Assembly (NCBI GenBank): GCA_903834925.1
Contig: CAILLA010000187.1
Location: forward strand, 1 to 64,000
Reading direction: 5' to 3'
DNA length: 64,000 nt
From: an uncultured Schlesneria sp.
GTDB taxonomy: Bacteria; Planctomycetota; Planctomycetia; Planctomycetales; Planctomycetaceae
In this document: positions 18,021 to 26,703 of the stretch, one piece after another
How the letters are laid out: each line of letters begins with the position of its first letter
Numbering within the stretch: the first letter of the stretch is position 1
Notes under the pieces: model-generated
What the model saw: the letters and a program-made list of their open reading frames with translations, nothing else
Database searches by the model: none
What the model was told of the DNA's origin: nothing
Made by a program: the position numbers and the translations under genes

Positions 18021-19769
18021 TTATTCCCCGCGATCCAACCAATCATCGACCAAACGCTCAAGCACATCGAGAGGTAAGGCACCGTTTCGAAGAACGACGT
18101 CGTGAAAATCACGCAGGTCAAATTGTGCTCCGAGTTTCTTTTGCGCTTTTTGGCGAAGTTCCTTGATTTTCAATTCGCCGATCTTGTAGGCCAATGCCTG
18201 GCCGGGCCAGGCAATATATCGATCCACTTCGTTTGTGATATCCAGTTCGCTCTTCGCCGCATTGGCCTTGAAGTACTCAATTGCTTGCGTACGAGACCAT
18301 TCCCTTGAATGCATCCCGGTATCGACGACCAGACGAATGGCTCGCCACATTTCGTATGTCAGCTGACCAAACTTCGAATAGGAATCATCATAAAGCCCCA
18401 TTTCGCTACCAAGGCTTTCGCTATATAGCCCCCAACCTTCGATAAATGCCGTGAAATGAGTCTGTTTCCGAAATTCTGGGAAATCCTTTAGTTCTGTTGC
18501 CAAAGCAATTTGCAAGTGATGTCCCGGCATCGCTTCGTGGAGCGACAGCGCCGCGATTTCATATTTGGGACGTGTCTCTGGTTTATAGAGATTAACGAAA
18601 TACGTACCTGGCCGCGTTCCATCGGCGGAGGGTGGTCGATAATAAGCGGTCGTTGTATCAGGTGCCATGTGGGCGGGTATTGCCTCAATGACATACGGAG
18701 TACGTGGCAATTTCTTAAAGACCCGAGTCAATTCCGGCTCGACCCGTTTGCCAAAAGCAACATAAGCGGCCATTAGATCCTTTGGATCATTGTAATAAAA
18801 CTGAGGAGCTGTCCGCAGATGCTCGAAAAACTCGTTCAGAGAACCCGTGAAACCAACTTGCTGCTTGATTTGTTCCATTTCGTTCCGAATCCGCTTCACT
18901 TCTGCCAAGCCGATTTCATGGATCTCATGTGGTAAAAGTTTTGTGGTCGTATGTTTTCGAGCGAGGAATGAGTAAAAGTCTTGACCACGTGGTAAACGCG
19001 AAGCACCAACGTCCTTCAGACACGCGGGAAAATACTCTCGTTCAAAGAACCCCAGGAATTTCCGATAAGCAGGCACGATCTGCTCGCGAATGGCCGCTTG
19101 CGCTTCACGCTGCAATCGATCTCGATCTGCCGTATCAATATCAGGTGGAAACGACTTAAATGGCTTATAAAACAGACTTGTACTCGGCTCCTCGACGATC
19201 TGACGTTTGATCTGAGCGGGTACGCGCGACATGACAATTTGCGGCTGGACCATCTTCGCTTCGACGCCGGCTCGCATCAACCCAATCATTTGATCCATAT
19301 AGACCGGGAAAGACTTTAGTCGCGCAATCCAGTCTTCGTAGTCGTTGACCGTTTGAAATGCCATGGCGTCAGCAAGAGAACTTTCATCCTGAATCCCGCC
19401 GCGCTGGTTGAGCGGCACCAAATGCCAAAGAAACAAGTACTCTTCGAGATCGACTTCCAACTGGCGACGAAACAGATCCAAATTCAGCCGATCAGCCACC
19501 GAAAGCGTTGACGAGTCGATCGCTGAAAGCTGATCGAACAATGCTCGTTGGTATTCCTGTCTTTTCGCAATCGCCGTTAAGCTGACATCTGGCCAACGGT
19601 CATTGTATCTTTTATCGCCCAGGTATGACGCCATCGTCGGAAATTCTTTGAGTTGAACTTGCCAATCATTCTCAAACAATTTGTGCAGCTGTTCGCCTGA
19701 CGATTGCGACCATGCAATCGAAGGTATCAGCATTACGGCGAACAGAGCGAAAAGTCGATGGAGTTGCAT
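18021..19769 (-). CDS. Secreted DUF885 family putative metallo-hydrolase
   Basis: This 582-residue DUF885 protein belongs to a family related to zinc peptidases and common in bacteria as secreted or periplasmic proteins. The start was set at ATG 19769, which begins a clean signal peptide (FALFAVMLIPSIAWSQ) and has AGG nine bases upstream; an in-frame ATG two codons earlier is also possible. The probable zinc site is HEAMPGHH at 411-418, matching the family's HExxPGHH, with further conserved blocks FTAFIEGWGLYSESLG and WPGQALAYKIG downstream. Length and motifs suggest an intact enzyme. The substrate is unknown; peptides are a reasonable guess. It is divergent from the beta-lactamase-like gene and convergent with the kinase. 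Confidence 0.9.
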   Translation of the reverse strand: MQLHRLFALFAVMLIPSIAWSQSSGEQLHKLFENDWQVQLKEFPTMASYLGDKRYNDRWPDVSLTAIAKRQEYQRALFDQLSAIDSSTLSVADRLNLDLFRRQLEVDLEEYLFLWHLVPLNQRGGIQDESSLADAMAFQTVNDYEDWIARLKSFPVYMDQMIGLMRAGVEAKMVQPQIVMSRVPAQIKRQIVEEPSTSLFYKPFKSFPPDIDTADRDRLQREAQAAIREQIVPAYRKFLGFFEREYFPACLKDVGASRLPRGQDFYSFLARKHTTTKLLPHEIHEIGLAEVKRIRNEMEQIKQQVGFTGSLNEFFEHLRTAPQFYYNDPKDLMAAYVAFGKRVEPELTRVFKKLPRTPYVIEAIPAHMAPDTTTAYYRPPSADGTRPGTYFVNLYKPETRPKYEIAALSLHEAMPGHHLQIALATELKDFPEFRKQTHFTAFIEGWGLYSESLGSEMGLYDDSYSKFGQLTYEMWRAIRLVVDTGMHSREWSRTQAIEYFKANAAKSELDITNEVDRYIAWPGQALAYKIGELKIKELRQKAQKKLGAQFDLRDFHDVVLRNGALPLDVLERLVDDWLDRGE

Positions 19770-19872
19770 ACACATAAACCTGTGAGTTGCTGAATGAAAC
19801 AAACCCTTTATATGGTACAAACATTCGTATCTGGCTTGGAGGCGAGGCTGACAATTCAATTCGGGAACCCAC

Positions 19873-21000
19873 ATGAAACAGGCAACTCGGGCGCTTAATC
19901 ATCAGCGGTGGAAGAACGTCGTTGACCTTGCCACAGGCTTGTGTGAAACGAATGCGCTTCCGTGCGTGGCAATCGTGACCGGTACAGCAGAGACGATCTC
20001 AGGCCGGTTCCACGCCGGTCGACAGCTTGCCGACGACCCAGCGCCGCTATGTGAGGACGCAATCTTCCTGGTCGCTTCGATTACGAAACCGATCGTTGCA
20101 ATGGCAGCACTTCAGTTGATTGAGAAGGGTCATTTCACGCTCGCGGATCGGGTCGTCGACTTCATTCCCGAGTTCGGGCGTGAAGGAAAATATGGAATGG
20201 AAATCAGGCATCTGCTGACGCATACGTCCGGGCTACCTGACATGCTGAGCGATAATCTTGAACTGCGGCAATCCCACGCCACGCTTGGCCGGTTCGTCGA
20301 ACGGACTTGCCAGGAACCACTGGCGTTTCCTCCTGGTCGAGGCGTTCAATACCAGAGTATGGGGTTCGCTATTCTTGGCGAGATCATGGCCATGGTGACC
20401 GGCAAAACCTGCGCCCAATATCTTCAAGACGAGTTTTTTCAGCCGCTCGTCATGAGCGACACATCCTTGGGGGCGACCGATGAATGGTTCGTTGGCTCAA
20501 CACCTCGCTCGACGCGCATCCCCAACGCCATCGTTCCTGAAGCTCATGCGAGTGGAACTGATTGGAATTGGAATAGCCGCTATTGGCGACAACTCGGCGC
20601 ACCCTGGGGTGGCCTGTTGACGTCAGCAAACGACCTAGCGACATTTGCTCAGTTCATGCTGCGCACGGGACAGACACACGAAGGAAGGCGACTGCTATCT
20701 CCCGCTGCAATCGATGCGGCCACGCGCAATCAGCTTCAATATATGCGTGACGTCCCGGACGAAGAACGACGATGTCGCCCCTGGGGGCTCGGATGGCGAT
20801 TGAATTGGCCCGCACACAGTGCAAACTTCGGCGACTTGCTCGGACCACGGACGTACGGACACTGGGGAGCAACAGGAACCGTGCTTTGGATCGATCCCGA
20901 TGCAAACGTATTCGCTCTGATACTCACAACCCTGCCTCAAGAGCCGTCAGGTAAGTATCTGGCGAGGCTCTCGAACGCCGTCGCAGCAGCGTGGGAATAG
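19873..21000 (+). CDS. Serine hydrolase, class C beta-lactamase/esterase family
   Basis: This 375-residue member of the beta-lactamase (class C)/EstB/DD-peptidase clan has its nucleophile motif SxxK as SITK in LVASITKPIVAM. The Tyr motif is GVQYQSMGFAILGE, here YQS rather than the more usual YxN. A possible third box is HWGATGTVLWIDP near the C-terminus. No convincing signal peptide precedes the catalytic domain, so a cytoplasmic esterase or peptidase is more likely than antibiotic resistance. The gene diverges from the DUF885 gene: their putative starts are about 100 bases apart, so the promoters must overlap or be very compact. It ends near REP-like composite C. Confidence 0.88.
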   Translation: MKQATRALNHQRWKNVVDLATGLCETNALPCVAIVTGTAETISGRFHAGRQLADDPAPLCEDAIFLVASITKPIVAMAALQLIEKGHFTLADRVVDFIPEFGREGKYGMEIRHLLTHTSGLPDMLSDNLELRQSHATLGRFVERTCQEPLAFPPGRGVQYQSMGFAILGEIMAMVTGKTCAQYLQDEFFQPLVMSDTSLGATDEWFVGSTPRSTRIPNAIVPEAHASGTDWNWNSRYWRQLGAPWGGLLTSANDLATFAQFMLRTGQTHEGRRLLSPAAIDAATRNQLQYMRDVPDEERRCRPWGLGWRLNWPAHSANFGDLLGPRTYGHWGATGTVLWIDPDANVFALILTTLPQEPSGKYLARLSNAVAAAWE

Positions 21001-21019
21001 GTTCAGCCGTGATATTGAT

Positions 21020-21254
21020 GTGCCACTGCTTGCCCGTCTTCGGTCAAGCAGTGCTCTTCGACAAAGTAGCCATCATCGCTCCGCGTGATGAGCATAGTTC
21101 GAGAACCTAACAAATTCCAATCCGCATGTTTTCGGAAAAGAATTACAAACGAAGCAATTGTCCCGAGGCTGAGGCAACGCTTGAATCGTTTCCGACGCAT
21201 GCTCATCACGCGGAGCGATGATGGCTACTTTGGAAGACTCCGACGCAGTGGCAC
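21020..21254. repeat. REP-like double hairpin C, split by a MITE
   Basis: The left arm, GTGCCACTGCTTGCCCGTC to AGCAGTGCTCTTCG (21020-21060), and the right arm, GAAGACTCCGACGCAGTGGCAC (up to 21254), are the two ends of one REP-like element. The 171-bp element at 21062-21232 interrupts them. The composite separates the converging serine hydrolase and GspE-type genes. Confidence 0.8.
21062..21232. mobile_element. MITE-like element, copy 1 (perfect 34-bp TIRs)
   Basis: CAAAGTAGCCATCATCGC begins a 34-base arm (21062-21095) whose exact inverse occupies 21199-21232. The ~100-base interior has no coding capacity. The interior blocks GTTCGAGAACC, CAAATTCCAAT and GGCAACGC recur, slightly changed, in the copy at 36377-36550. 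It would need a transposase supplied in trans; none is encoded in this window. Confidence 0.8.
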
Positions 21255-21284
21255 TGGCTCCTCATTGCGTCGTTTGATAAAGCT

Positions 21285-22535
21285 TTACGCGATACCACAA
21301 TTGTCGGATCGAAAGCCAATCACTCTTCGAATTTCTACCGGACTTGTTCGTCCCTCGACCATCGCAGCGACTGCTCGCTGACCGAGACTGAGGAACCCAC
21401 TCTTCCGTGCGATCGCTTCAATTTCTGCGGCGTCGCTTCGTCCGATGATGGCTCGGCCAACATCTTTTGCATCTGGCCGTAATAACTCAGCGAGTAACAA
21501 CCTGCCGCGATAACCCGTCCCCGAACAACGTTCGCATCCCACAGGAATGCGTGCTCGCGACAGTGCAAATCCATATTTGGATGACTCGTCATCGGTCCAT
21601 ACGGCACAGTCGCACAGACGGCGGAACAATCGCTGACAAATGATCGCTCGCAGGCCCGTCCGGATCAAATAGGGTTCAATTCCCATATCGCCCAGGCGAC
21701 TGATCGCCTCCGCAGAACTTCCAGCATGAAATGTCGACAGGACCAGATGCCCGGTCAGACATGCTTGAAACACCGTTTCCGCAGTTTCACGATCCCGGAT
21801 CTCGCCAACAAGAATCACATCGGGGTCTTGGCGCATCAGCGATCGCAACCCCGTGTCATAGTCGAAACCCGCTGTCCGATTCACCGGTGACTGTGAAACC
21901 CCCGGCAAAACAGATTCAATCGGGTCTTCCAGCGTGACAAGGCTTTTTCCCACTCCCGAGTCGCGCTGAAGTTCACGAAAACACGCATACGCAGTCGTGG
22001 TCTTTCCACTTCCAGCAGGTCCCGTGATCAGGATTGCCCCGCCAGTCTCGTGCAGTAACCCCAGCAGATCGGTTAACAAATCGTCCGGTAATCCCAAATC
22101 AGCGGGCCAGCGATATTGTTCTGAGGTCGCAAACAAACGGACGACCCCTTTCTCCCCATAGAGTGTGGGGAAAGTACTAAGCCGCATTTCGACATCTGCC
22201 AACGATTCCCGGAGCCTTCCCTCTTGAGGGACATCCGTCCGATACGTCAGCAATTCAGCCAGAACCTTAAGACGCGCGATGATGTTTGGGGCCAGTGTTC
22301 TTGGGTATGTCGCAACCGACTGCAGCACACCATCGATTCGCCACAAAACCTTCATTTCAGAAGCATCTACGACGAAGTGAATGTCACTCGCCCCCGCCTC
22401 ACAGCCCAATTTCAAGACATAGGCCACGATCTCTGTAACGTATTTCGGATCAGCCGGGACAATGGTCGGTGCTCCACTGGCAAATCGCTCGGCAAGAGTT
22501 GTCTTACCAGAATTATTCAAAATGTATTGCTCCAA
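21285..22535 (-). CDS. GspE/PilB-type secretion ATPase, short form
   Basis: This 416-residue hexameric ATPase of the type II secretion/type IV pilus family powers assembly of a pseudopilus or pilus at the inner membrane. It has Walker A GPAGSGKTTTAYA, the Asp box TLEDPIES, Walker B VILVGEIRDRETAE and the His box LVLSTFHAGSS. Near the C-terminus a CxxC pair in VGCERCSGTGYRGR matches part of the GspE zinc-binding region. The protein lacks the ~150-residue N-terminal domain of full GspE. The start is TTG 22535 with no strong ribosome-binding site, so the 5' end is uncertain. No gsp or pil neighbours are present, although a pilin-like DUF1559 gene lies at 59472. Confidence 0.87.
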   Translation of the reverse strand: MEQYILNNSGKTTLAERFASGAPTIVPADPKYVTEIVAYVLKLGCEAGASDIHFVVDASEMKVLWRIDGVLQSVATYPRTLAPNIIARLKVLAELLTYRTDVPQEGRLRESLADVEMRLSTFPTLYGEKGVVRLFATSEQYRWPADLGLPDDLLTDLLGLLHETGGAILITGPAGSGKTTTAYACFRELQRDSGVGKSLVTLEDPIESVLPGVSQSPVNRTAGFDYDTGLRSLMRQDPDVILVGEIRDRETAETVFQACLTGHLVLSTFHAGSSAEAISRLGDMGIEPYLIRTGLRAIICQRLFRRLCDCAVWTDDESSKYGFALSRARIPVGCERCSGTGYRGRLLLAELLRPDAKDVGRAIIGRSDAAEIEAIARKSGFLSLGQRAVAAMVEGRTSPVEIRRVIGFRSDNCGIA

Positions 22536-22724
22536 CCAGCTTTCGCGCGGACAAAAGAATTGAGTGAATTCTCAAGAATAGAAAAATCAGCCTGAAACTA
22601 CGGACATCCGAAACATCCGATCAGCGGTTCAATGAATAGACATTGATAATAACAAAATGAATCCGAAGTAGAGACCCTGCAAGATTTTCCGCCGATACTC
22701 CAAAGTCCGACCGCCAAAGAACAC

Positions 22725-22753
22725 AACAGGCCGGAACAATGTTCCGGCCTGTT
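22725..22753 (-). terminator. Rho-independent-like terminator of the histone-like gene
   Basis: AACAGGCCGGAAC and its exact inverse form a 13-bp stem with a 3-base loop, about 30 bases past the stop codon. On the minus strand it is followed by a modest T-rich tract (GTGTTCTTTGG). Confidence 0.65.
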
Positions 22754-22783
22754 GGGATTGTTGTAGCATGTCAAGCGTTCAGC

Positions 22784-22924
22784 TTACTTCTTAGCAGCTG
22801 GCTTGGCCTTTGGTGACTTGGTCGCTGGCTTGGCCTTTGGCGACTTCGCTGGCTTGGCTGGCTTAGCGGCCTTCGTGGTGGCCTTGGCGGTTTCTTTGGC
22901 TGGGGCAGCTTTTTTCGTGGCCAT
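22784..22924 (-). CDS. Small Lys/Ala/Pro-rich histone H1-like protein
   Basis: This 46-residue, highly basic protein is composed almost only of Lys, Ala, Pro, Thr and Ser, with the repeats AKPAKPAKSPKAKPA and TKSPKAKPA. Such H1-tail-like proteins bind DNA non-specifically and occur in planctomycetes and chlamydiae. The start is ATG 22922-22924, preceded by AAGGAG-containing sequence; the upstream extension of the frame is not basic and is unlikely to be translated. The strong hairpin 30 bases downstream suggests its own transcription unit. A role in chromosome compaction is inferred from composition only. Confidence 0.8.
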   Translation of the reverse strand: MATKKAAPAKETAKATTKAAKPAKPAKSPKAKPATKSPKAKPAAKK

Positions 22925-23528
22925 AATCCTTGGCTCCTTCGGGGAAGAACTTCGGGCACCTGTTCGGAAAACTTGCTGTCTCTCTTTGGTACCCATGTAA
23001 GAAAGACAACTCGAAATCGCGACACTCATTGAAGAGTGATATTTCGTCCTTGAAACTTAGCGCTCACCAACTGAGTCCGATCGTAGGTCTGTTCGGAAAT
23101 TACGTCAAGCGGAATCTGTTGAACCACAAGACTTTGTCCAAAATGACCGTTCCGCAACTGGAATACGCTTTGAACCGTATCAACGACGTAACTCCCCGCG
23201 ACACTCGGTGGTATGGAATCGTAAGAGCATGAGGCTTGGAATTGCGTTTTCAAACGCATCTCTGAACGACCTGATTGGCAAAATCGAGCGTGACTTCGCA
23301 AAAACCGCATCGATTGACATTCCGAAATAAGAAGCGGAAACTAGTCTTCAGACAGCAACATTCGCCGAAAACAGGACGTGTCTTCCGAATTGCTCCGGCA
23401 GAACAAGCCTCAAGTTTCGGCACCAAAATCATCGGCAAGTCAAGCCTGATCGATTTGGTAAAATTCTCCTTTTGTAACGATTATTTCGAGATTTTATCGA
23501 ATTGAGGTTGTTGCGGGACTGACGTTGG
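22925..23528. other. Intergenic region upstream of the histone-like gene
   Basis: These 604 bases hold the histone-like gene's leader and presumably its promoter. Several overlapping frames of 60-95 codons exist on both strands between 23026 and 23505, but none shows a ribosome-binding site, family motif or composition supporting a gene. Confidence 0.4.
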
Positions 23529-24791
23529 TTAATGATCGGACTCCACTCCCTTCTCCTCCAGCCAGGCGAGTGAGACCGTTATGAACGTCAACGACTTCGA
23601 GCCGTCCTTTTCGAAGAACACGCCGATGTCGCGGGTCGGAAGGACGACCAGACTGGAGTAACCCGAGCCCCCTTGGTAGATCTCCTTCCGGATCGGCCAG
23701 GACTGACCTTCGTCGTGGCTGATCCAGACGGTTAAATGATCGCGCGTCTTCCCGGCGGGGCTACAGAAGAGCAGGCGGCTCTTGCCTCCCGTCTCCTTAT
23801 CTTCGGGCCACGAGTATCGCAGCACGCTTGCTTGACACACAGGAGTGTCAAGAGCCTCGTCGAGATAGACTTTCCCCCAGGACTCACCGCCATCCTGGCT
23901 GACCGCCATCGCGCGGCGATTCTTTCCGTGGTACGAGCGCATCGTGTGGAGGATACGTTCACCGACGAGTTCGACCACGGCAGATTCGTTAGTGCGGTCT
24001 TCCTCAATGCCTCCGAGTTTCCAAGTCTTGCCGTGATCGTCGGAGTACACGATGTGGCTGCGGTAGGGATGTCCCTCGCCCAAATGATCGGAGTGGTTGC
24101 ACGGGATGACCAGGCGTCCTTGATATTTGCCGGCGATCAACTGGATTCCGTTGCCGGGACCTGTGGCGTACCAGCGCCACTTCACCTGGCGCACTTCGCT
24201 GAGTTTTTCAGGCACGGCCCAAGTCTTGCCATCGTCGACAGAGGATGTGACGTAAACGTGACGCACGTCTTTGCTCTTGCCTGCCATAATGGCTTTTTCG
24301 TCGTCCGACCCGAGATTCCACGTCATGAAGAGCCAGATTGTTCCGGTGTCACGATCGACCACCGGCGCGGGATTGCCGCAGGTGTTTTTGCCGTCGTTCC
24401 AGACCACCTGGAGATCCCCCCAGGTTCTGCCGCCGTCGGTGGAGCGTTTGCAGACGAGATCGATATCGCCACTGTCGCCCCCTGTGCGGCCTTCGCAAAA
24501 CGCAAGAAGAGTCCCTTTGGTGGTGGCAATGACCGCAGGGATACGAAATCTCGGATACCCCTCCGACTTCATGGTGAAGACATCGGTTTCCGAGAGCGGA
24601 CTGATCCCTTGTTTGCCCGGTCTCGTCGCGGCCTGCTTCGAGCCGACTGAGGCAGGTCGGCTCGTCTCGCCGGCCGGCAGCACCGACGGCCCCCCGTCGT
24701 CATGTCCGAACAAGTCGCGATTCGCAGTTGCGCCAGTAACGATCGTGGCGACCAACGCCAAAACAAGCGCAGTGGAAACGGTTCGTATCAT
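23529..24791 (-). CDS. Secreted exo-alpha-sialidase (GH33/BNR-repeat family)
   Basis: This 420-residue exported glycoside hydrolase is predicted to remove terminal sialic acids from glycans. The signal peptide is VSTALVLALVATIVTGATA, and ATG 24791 has GGAGG seven bases upstream. The sialidase RIP motif is present (YPRFRIPAV). Five Asp boxes mark the propeller blades: STDGGRTW, SVDDGKTW, SDDHGKTW, SQDGGESW and SHDEGQSW. A candidate nucleophile tyrosine lies in GGSGYSSLVVL. Two 60-base lines I counted in this gene are 62-63% GC, against 45-50% for two lines in neighbouring genes, so recent transfer is possible. It is monocistronic and flanked by non-coding DNA. Confidence 0.92.
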   Translation of the reverse strand: MIRTVSTALVLALVATIVTGATANRDLFGHDDGGPSVLPAGETSRPASVGSKQAATRPGKQGISPLSETDVFTMKSEGYPRFRIPAVIATTKGTLLAFCEGRTGGDSGDIDLVCKRSTDGGRTWGDLQVVWNDGKNTCGNPAPVVDRDTGTIWLFMTWNLGSDDEKAIMAGKSKDVRHVYVTSSVDDGKTWAVPEKLSEVRQVKWRWYATGPGNGIQLIAGKYQGRLVIPCNHSDHLGEGHPYRSHIVYSDDHGKTWKLGGIEEDRTNESAVVELVGERILHTMRSYHGKNRRAMAVSQDGGESWGKVYLDEALDTPVCQASVLRYSWPEDKETGGKSRLLFCSPAGKTRDHLTVWISHDEGQSWPIRKEIYQGGSGYSSLVVLPTRDIGVFFEKDGSKSLTFITVSLAWLEEKGVESDH

Positions 24792-25039
24792 GTTGATCCT
24801 CCGATTGACTTGCCCGTCAAAACACGGTCATGGGGACATAGCACGTTCTCAACATTAGAAAGTGCAAACGGGACGGCGAGCATGTGTTAAATCGTTCGAG
24901 ATTGGCCGCAATACATCCCTATTTACGGCTTACATTCGAAATTCGCACGCGACAAATTATCGTATTTTGACCGAAGTGCAGTGTCCGCAGTGTCTCGGGA
25001 GCCCATTCCTGGATTTTTCAAAACGTTATCGAACCGGGG

Positions 25040-25079
25040 TGGCACGGTTTTGGAGTCTTCGACAAGGCCGTGTCTTCAA
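25040..25079. repeat. Worn REP-like fragment
   Basis: GTGGCACGGTTTTGGAGTC followed by GGCCGTGTCTTCAAG matches the GTGGCAC-end plus GAAGACAC portion of the REP-like family with several changes. It lies in the 328-base gap between the sialidase start and the next gene's end; nothing else was seen in that gap. Confidence 0.45.
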
Positions 25080-25119
25080 GATTCGATCACGTGCTTGAAG
25101 AGCACGGCATGATCCGACG

Positions 25120-26424
25120 TCAGTTGAACCAGATGGCGAATCTCCAGAATTGTTGCGGACCGAAGATTTCTTCCAGTTTTTTGCCGAATTCCGGATCGGC
25201 GAAGCGACTGATCTCTCCTTTTTCCAGATACGGCGTGGCCGCCGTCCCCTGTAGCCACAGGAAGGGATCCAGCGGTTTCGGTTCCGTAAAAATGCGGCGG
25301 AAGTTGATGCCGCGTGTTTTCGAAGGTGTCCCTCGCCAGAACGGAAGTAAACGTTCACCCTTCAGCACTCGGTCAGCCTCGTCGAGCACTTCATTCCACA
25401 TCGCGATCATCGGCTCAGTGACTTTCACCTGCAGGACGCCGGATTGTTTCGGGTTGGGAATCCATTCGTGCTCATCGTCTGTTTCCTTCAAGTTGAAGGA
25501 CCACATTTCCCGCGACATCACGACCGCCGACTCCAGGTGTTGCAACGACAGTTTCATTCGTTCTGGTTCCTTGATCGGGAACCGCATGACGTGCAAATAG
25601 GCGATGATGTCGAAAATAGTCCGGGTGTCGAAACGTTGAACGGATTCCAGATCGCGCGGTTCTTCGAGCAGATAGGCATGGGGTGTGACCGGCTTTTCAA
25701 AAAAGAGATGTGCCGAAGTGTCAAACATCTGCTCACCATCCACAGCGAGAAGAACTTCGCCCCACGCCGCAATCAGATGAAGGTAACCACGCAGCCAGCT
25801 GACGTCGCCACGATCAAACCCGACGATGAACGATTCGATCATCTGTGGCGGAATATTGGGTTGATTCTGTCCCAGAACAATCTTCGCGGAAATCGGTTTC
25901 CCTTTTCCGATCGGATCAAATTTGATAAGTCCCACATGCAGCGGCAGCTTGACATCCTGATCCTTGATGGCTGCCAACGTCGCATCTGCCGCGTTGATTT
26001 CGTCAACGAACTTTCGCAGGACTATTCGCATGTCGGCGTAAGAAAATGGCTCGGGATTTGGGTTCTGTGGAATTGCCTCGGATAACGTGCGAGTGAACCC
26101 GCGAGCGGCTCGTTCGGTCCGCAGTCCATAACGGTACAGACTGCTACCGAAATGCTCAAAGCTTTGTAGAAACTGTACGACCGCAAGACCGAACCGGGCC
26201 TGATCATCGTTCGGGGCCTCTTGAAGCCGAGCGGTCAAAGCCACTTCCCCTTCGGCCATTTTCCCTTCAAACAGATACGATTCAACAAACGGCGACACAG
26301 CGGCTGGTTTAGCCTGGGATTTGAGATCGGCGAGGGCCACTTTCACTGTATCCTCGGCCCAAGCCGGTAAACACGAACACAGAATGACCGATGACAAGAG
26401 ACCGCATTGCATCAACCGCGACAT
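25120..26424 (-). CDS. Exported protein of unknown function
   Basis: This 434-residue protein has a clear signal peptide (LSSVILCSCLPAWA). The start ATG 26424 is supported by GGAGG five bases upstream; an earlier in-frame ATG at 26484 lacks one. After the leader, residues about 45-75 look like a single TPR-type helix pair (EGEVALTARLQEAPNDDQARFGLAVVQ). The rest is mixed alpha/beta, with conserved-looking aromatic blocks (WLRGYLHLIAAWGEVLLA, LWLQGTAATPYLEKG). No enzyme motif was recognised. It sits alone, and I would describe it as a conserved-type periplasmic hypothetical protein. Confidence 0.8.
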   Translation of the reverse strand: MSRLMQCGLLSSVILCSCLPAWAEDTVKVALADLKSQAKPAAVSPFVESYLFEGKMAEGEVALTARLQEAPNDDQARFGLAVVQFLQSFEHFGSSLYRYGLRTERAARGFTRTLSEAIPQNPNPEPFSYADMRIVLRKFVDEINAADATLAAIKDQDVKLPLHVGLIKFDPIGKGKPISAKIVLGQNQPNIPPQMIESFIVGFDRGDVSWLRGYLHLIAAWGEVLLAVDGEQMFDTSAHLFFEKPVTPHAYLLEEPRDLESVQRFDTRTIFDIIAYLHVMRFPIKEPERMKLSLQHLESAVVMSREMWSFNLKETDDEHEWIPNPKQSGVLQVKVTEPMIAMWNEVLDEADRVLKGERLLPFWRGTPSKTRGINFRRIFTEPKPLDPFLWLQGTAATPYLEKGEISRFADPEFGKKLEEIFGPQQFWRFAIWFN

Positions 26425-26703
26425 GATCGCCTCCGAGTTACTTATGCCCAATCTCTCCCAGAGAAACGCATCTGGGAACAACAAGCCGACTTCGACGGAC
26501 GGGGAACGAGTATCCCGTATTCGCTCTCAAGGCGAAACCCGGCGATCGTTATCACGCGAATTCCGAATCTTTTTGGAAATTCCTTCGAAATGACTGTGAT
26601 AACGAGATTGATCCCGGTTCAGTTGCGTGGTGGCATGGGCATGGGACAGTGCACGCTCTCTAAGCTTGGACTAAACTTTTACGCTGGCCATCCGCAATGA
26701 GTG

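Noticed and set aside
23026-23505. Several 60-95 codon frames upstream of the histone-like gene
   Set aside because: Overlapping frames on both strands have no start context or motif, so I treat the region as non-coding.
23736-24650. 304-codon frame on the plus strand
   Set aside because: It is exactly antisense to the sialidase, whose motifs and ribosome-binding site are clear. It has no recognisable domain and is explained by high GC.
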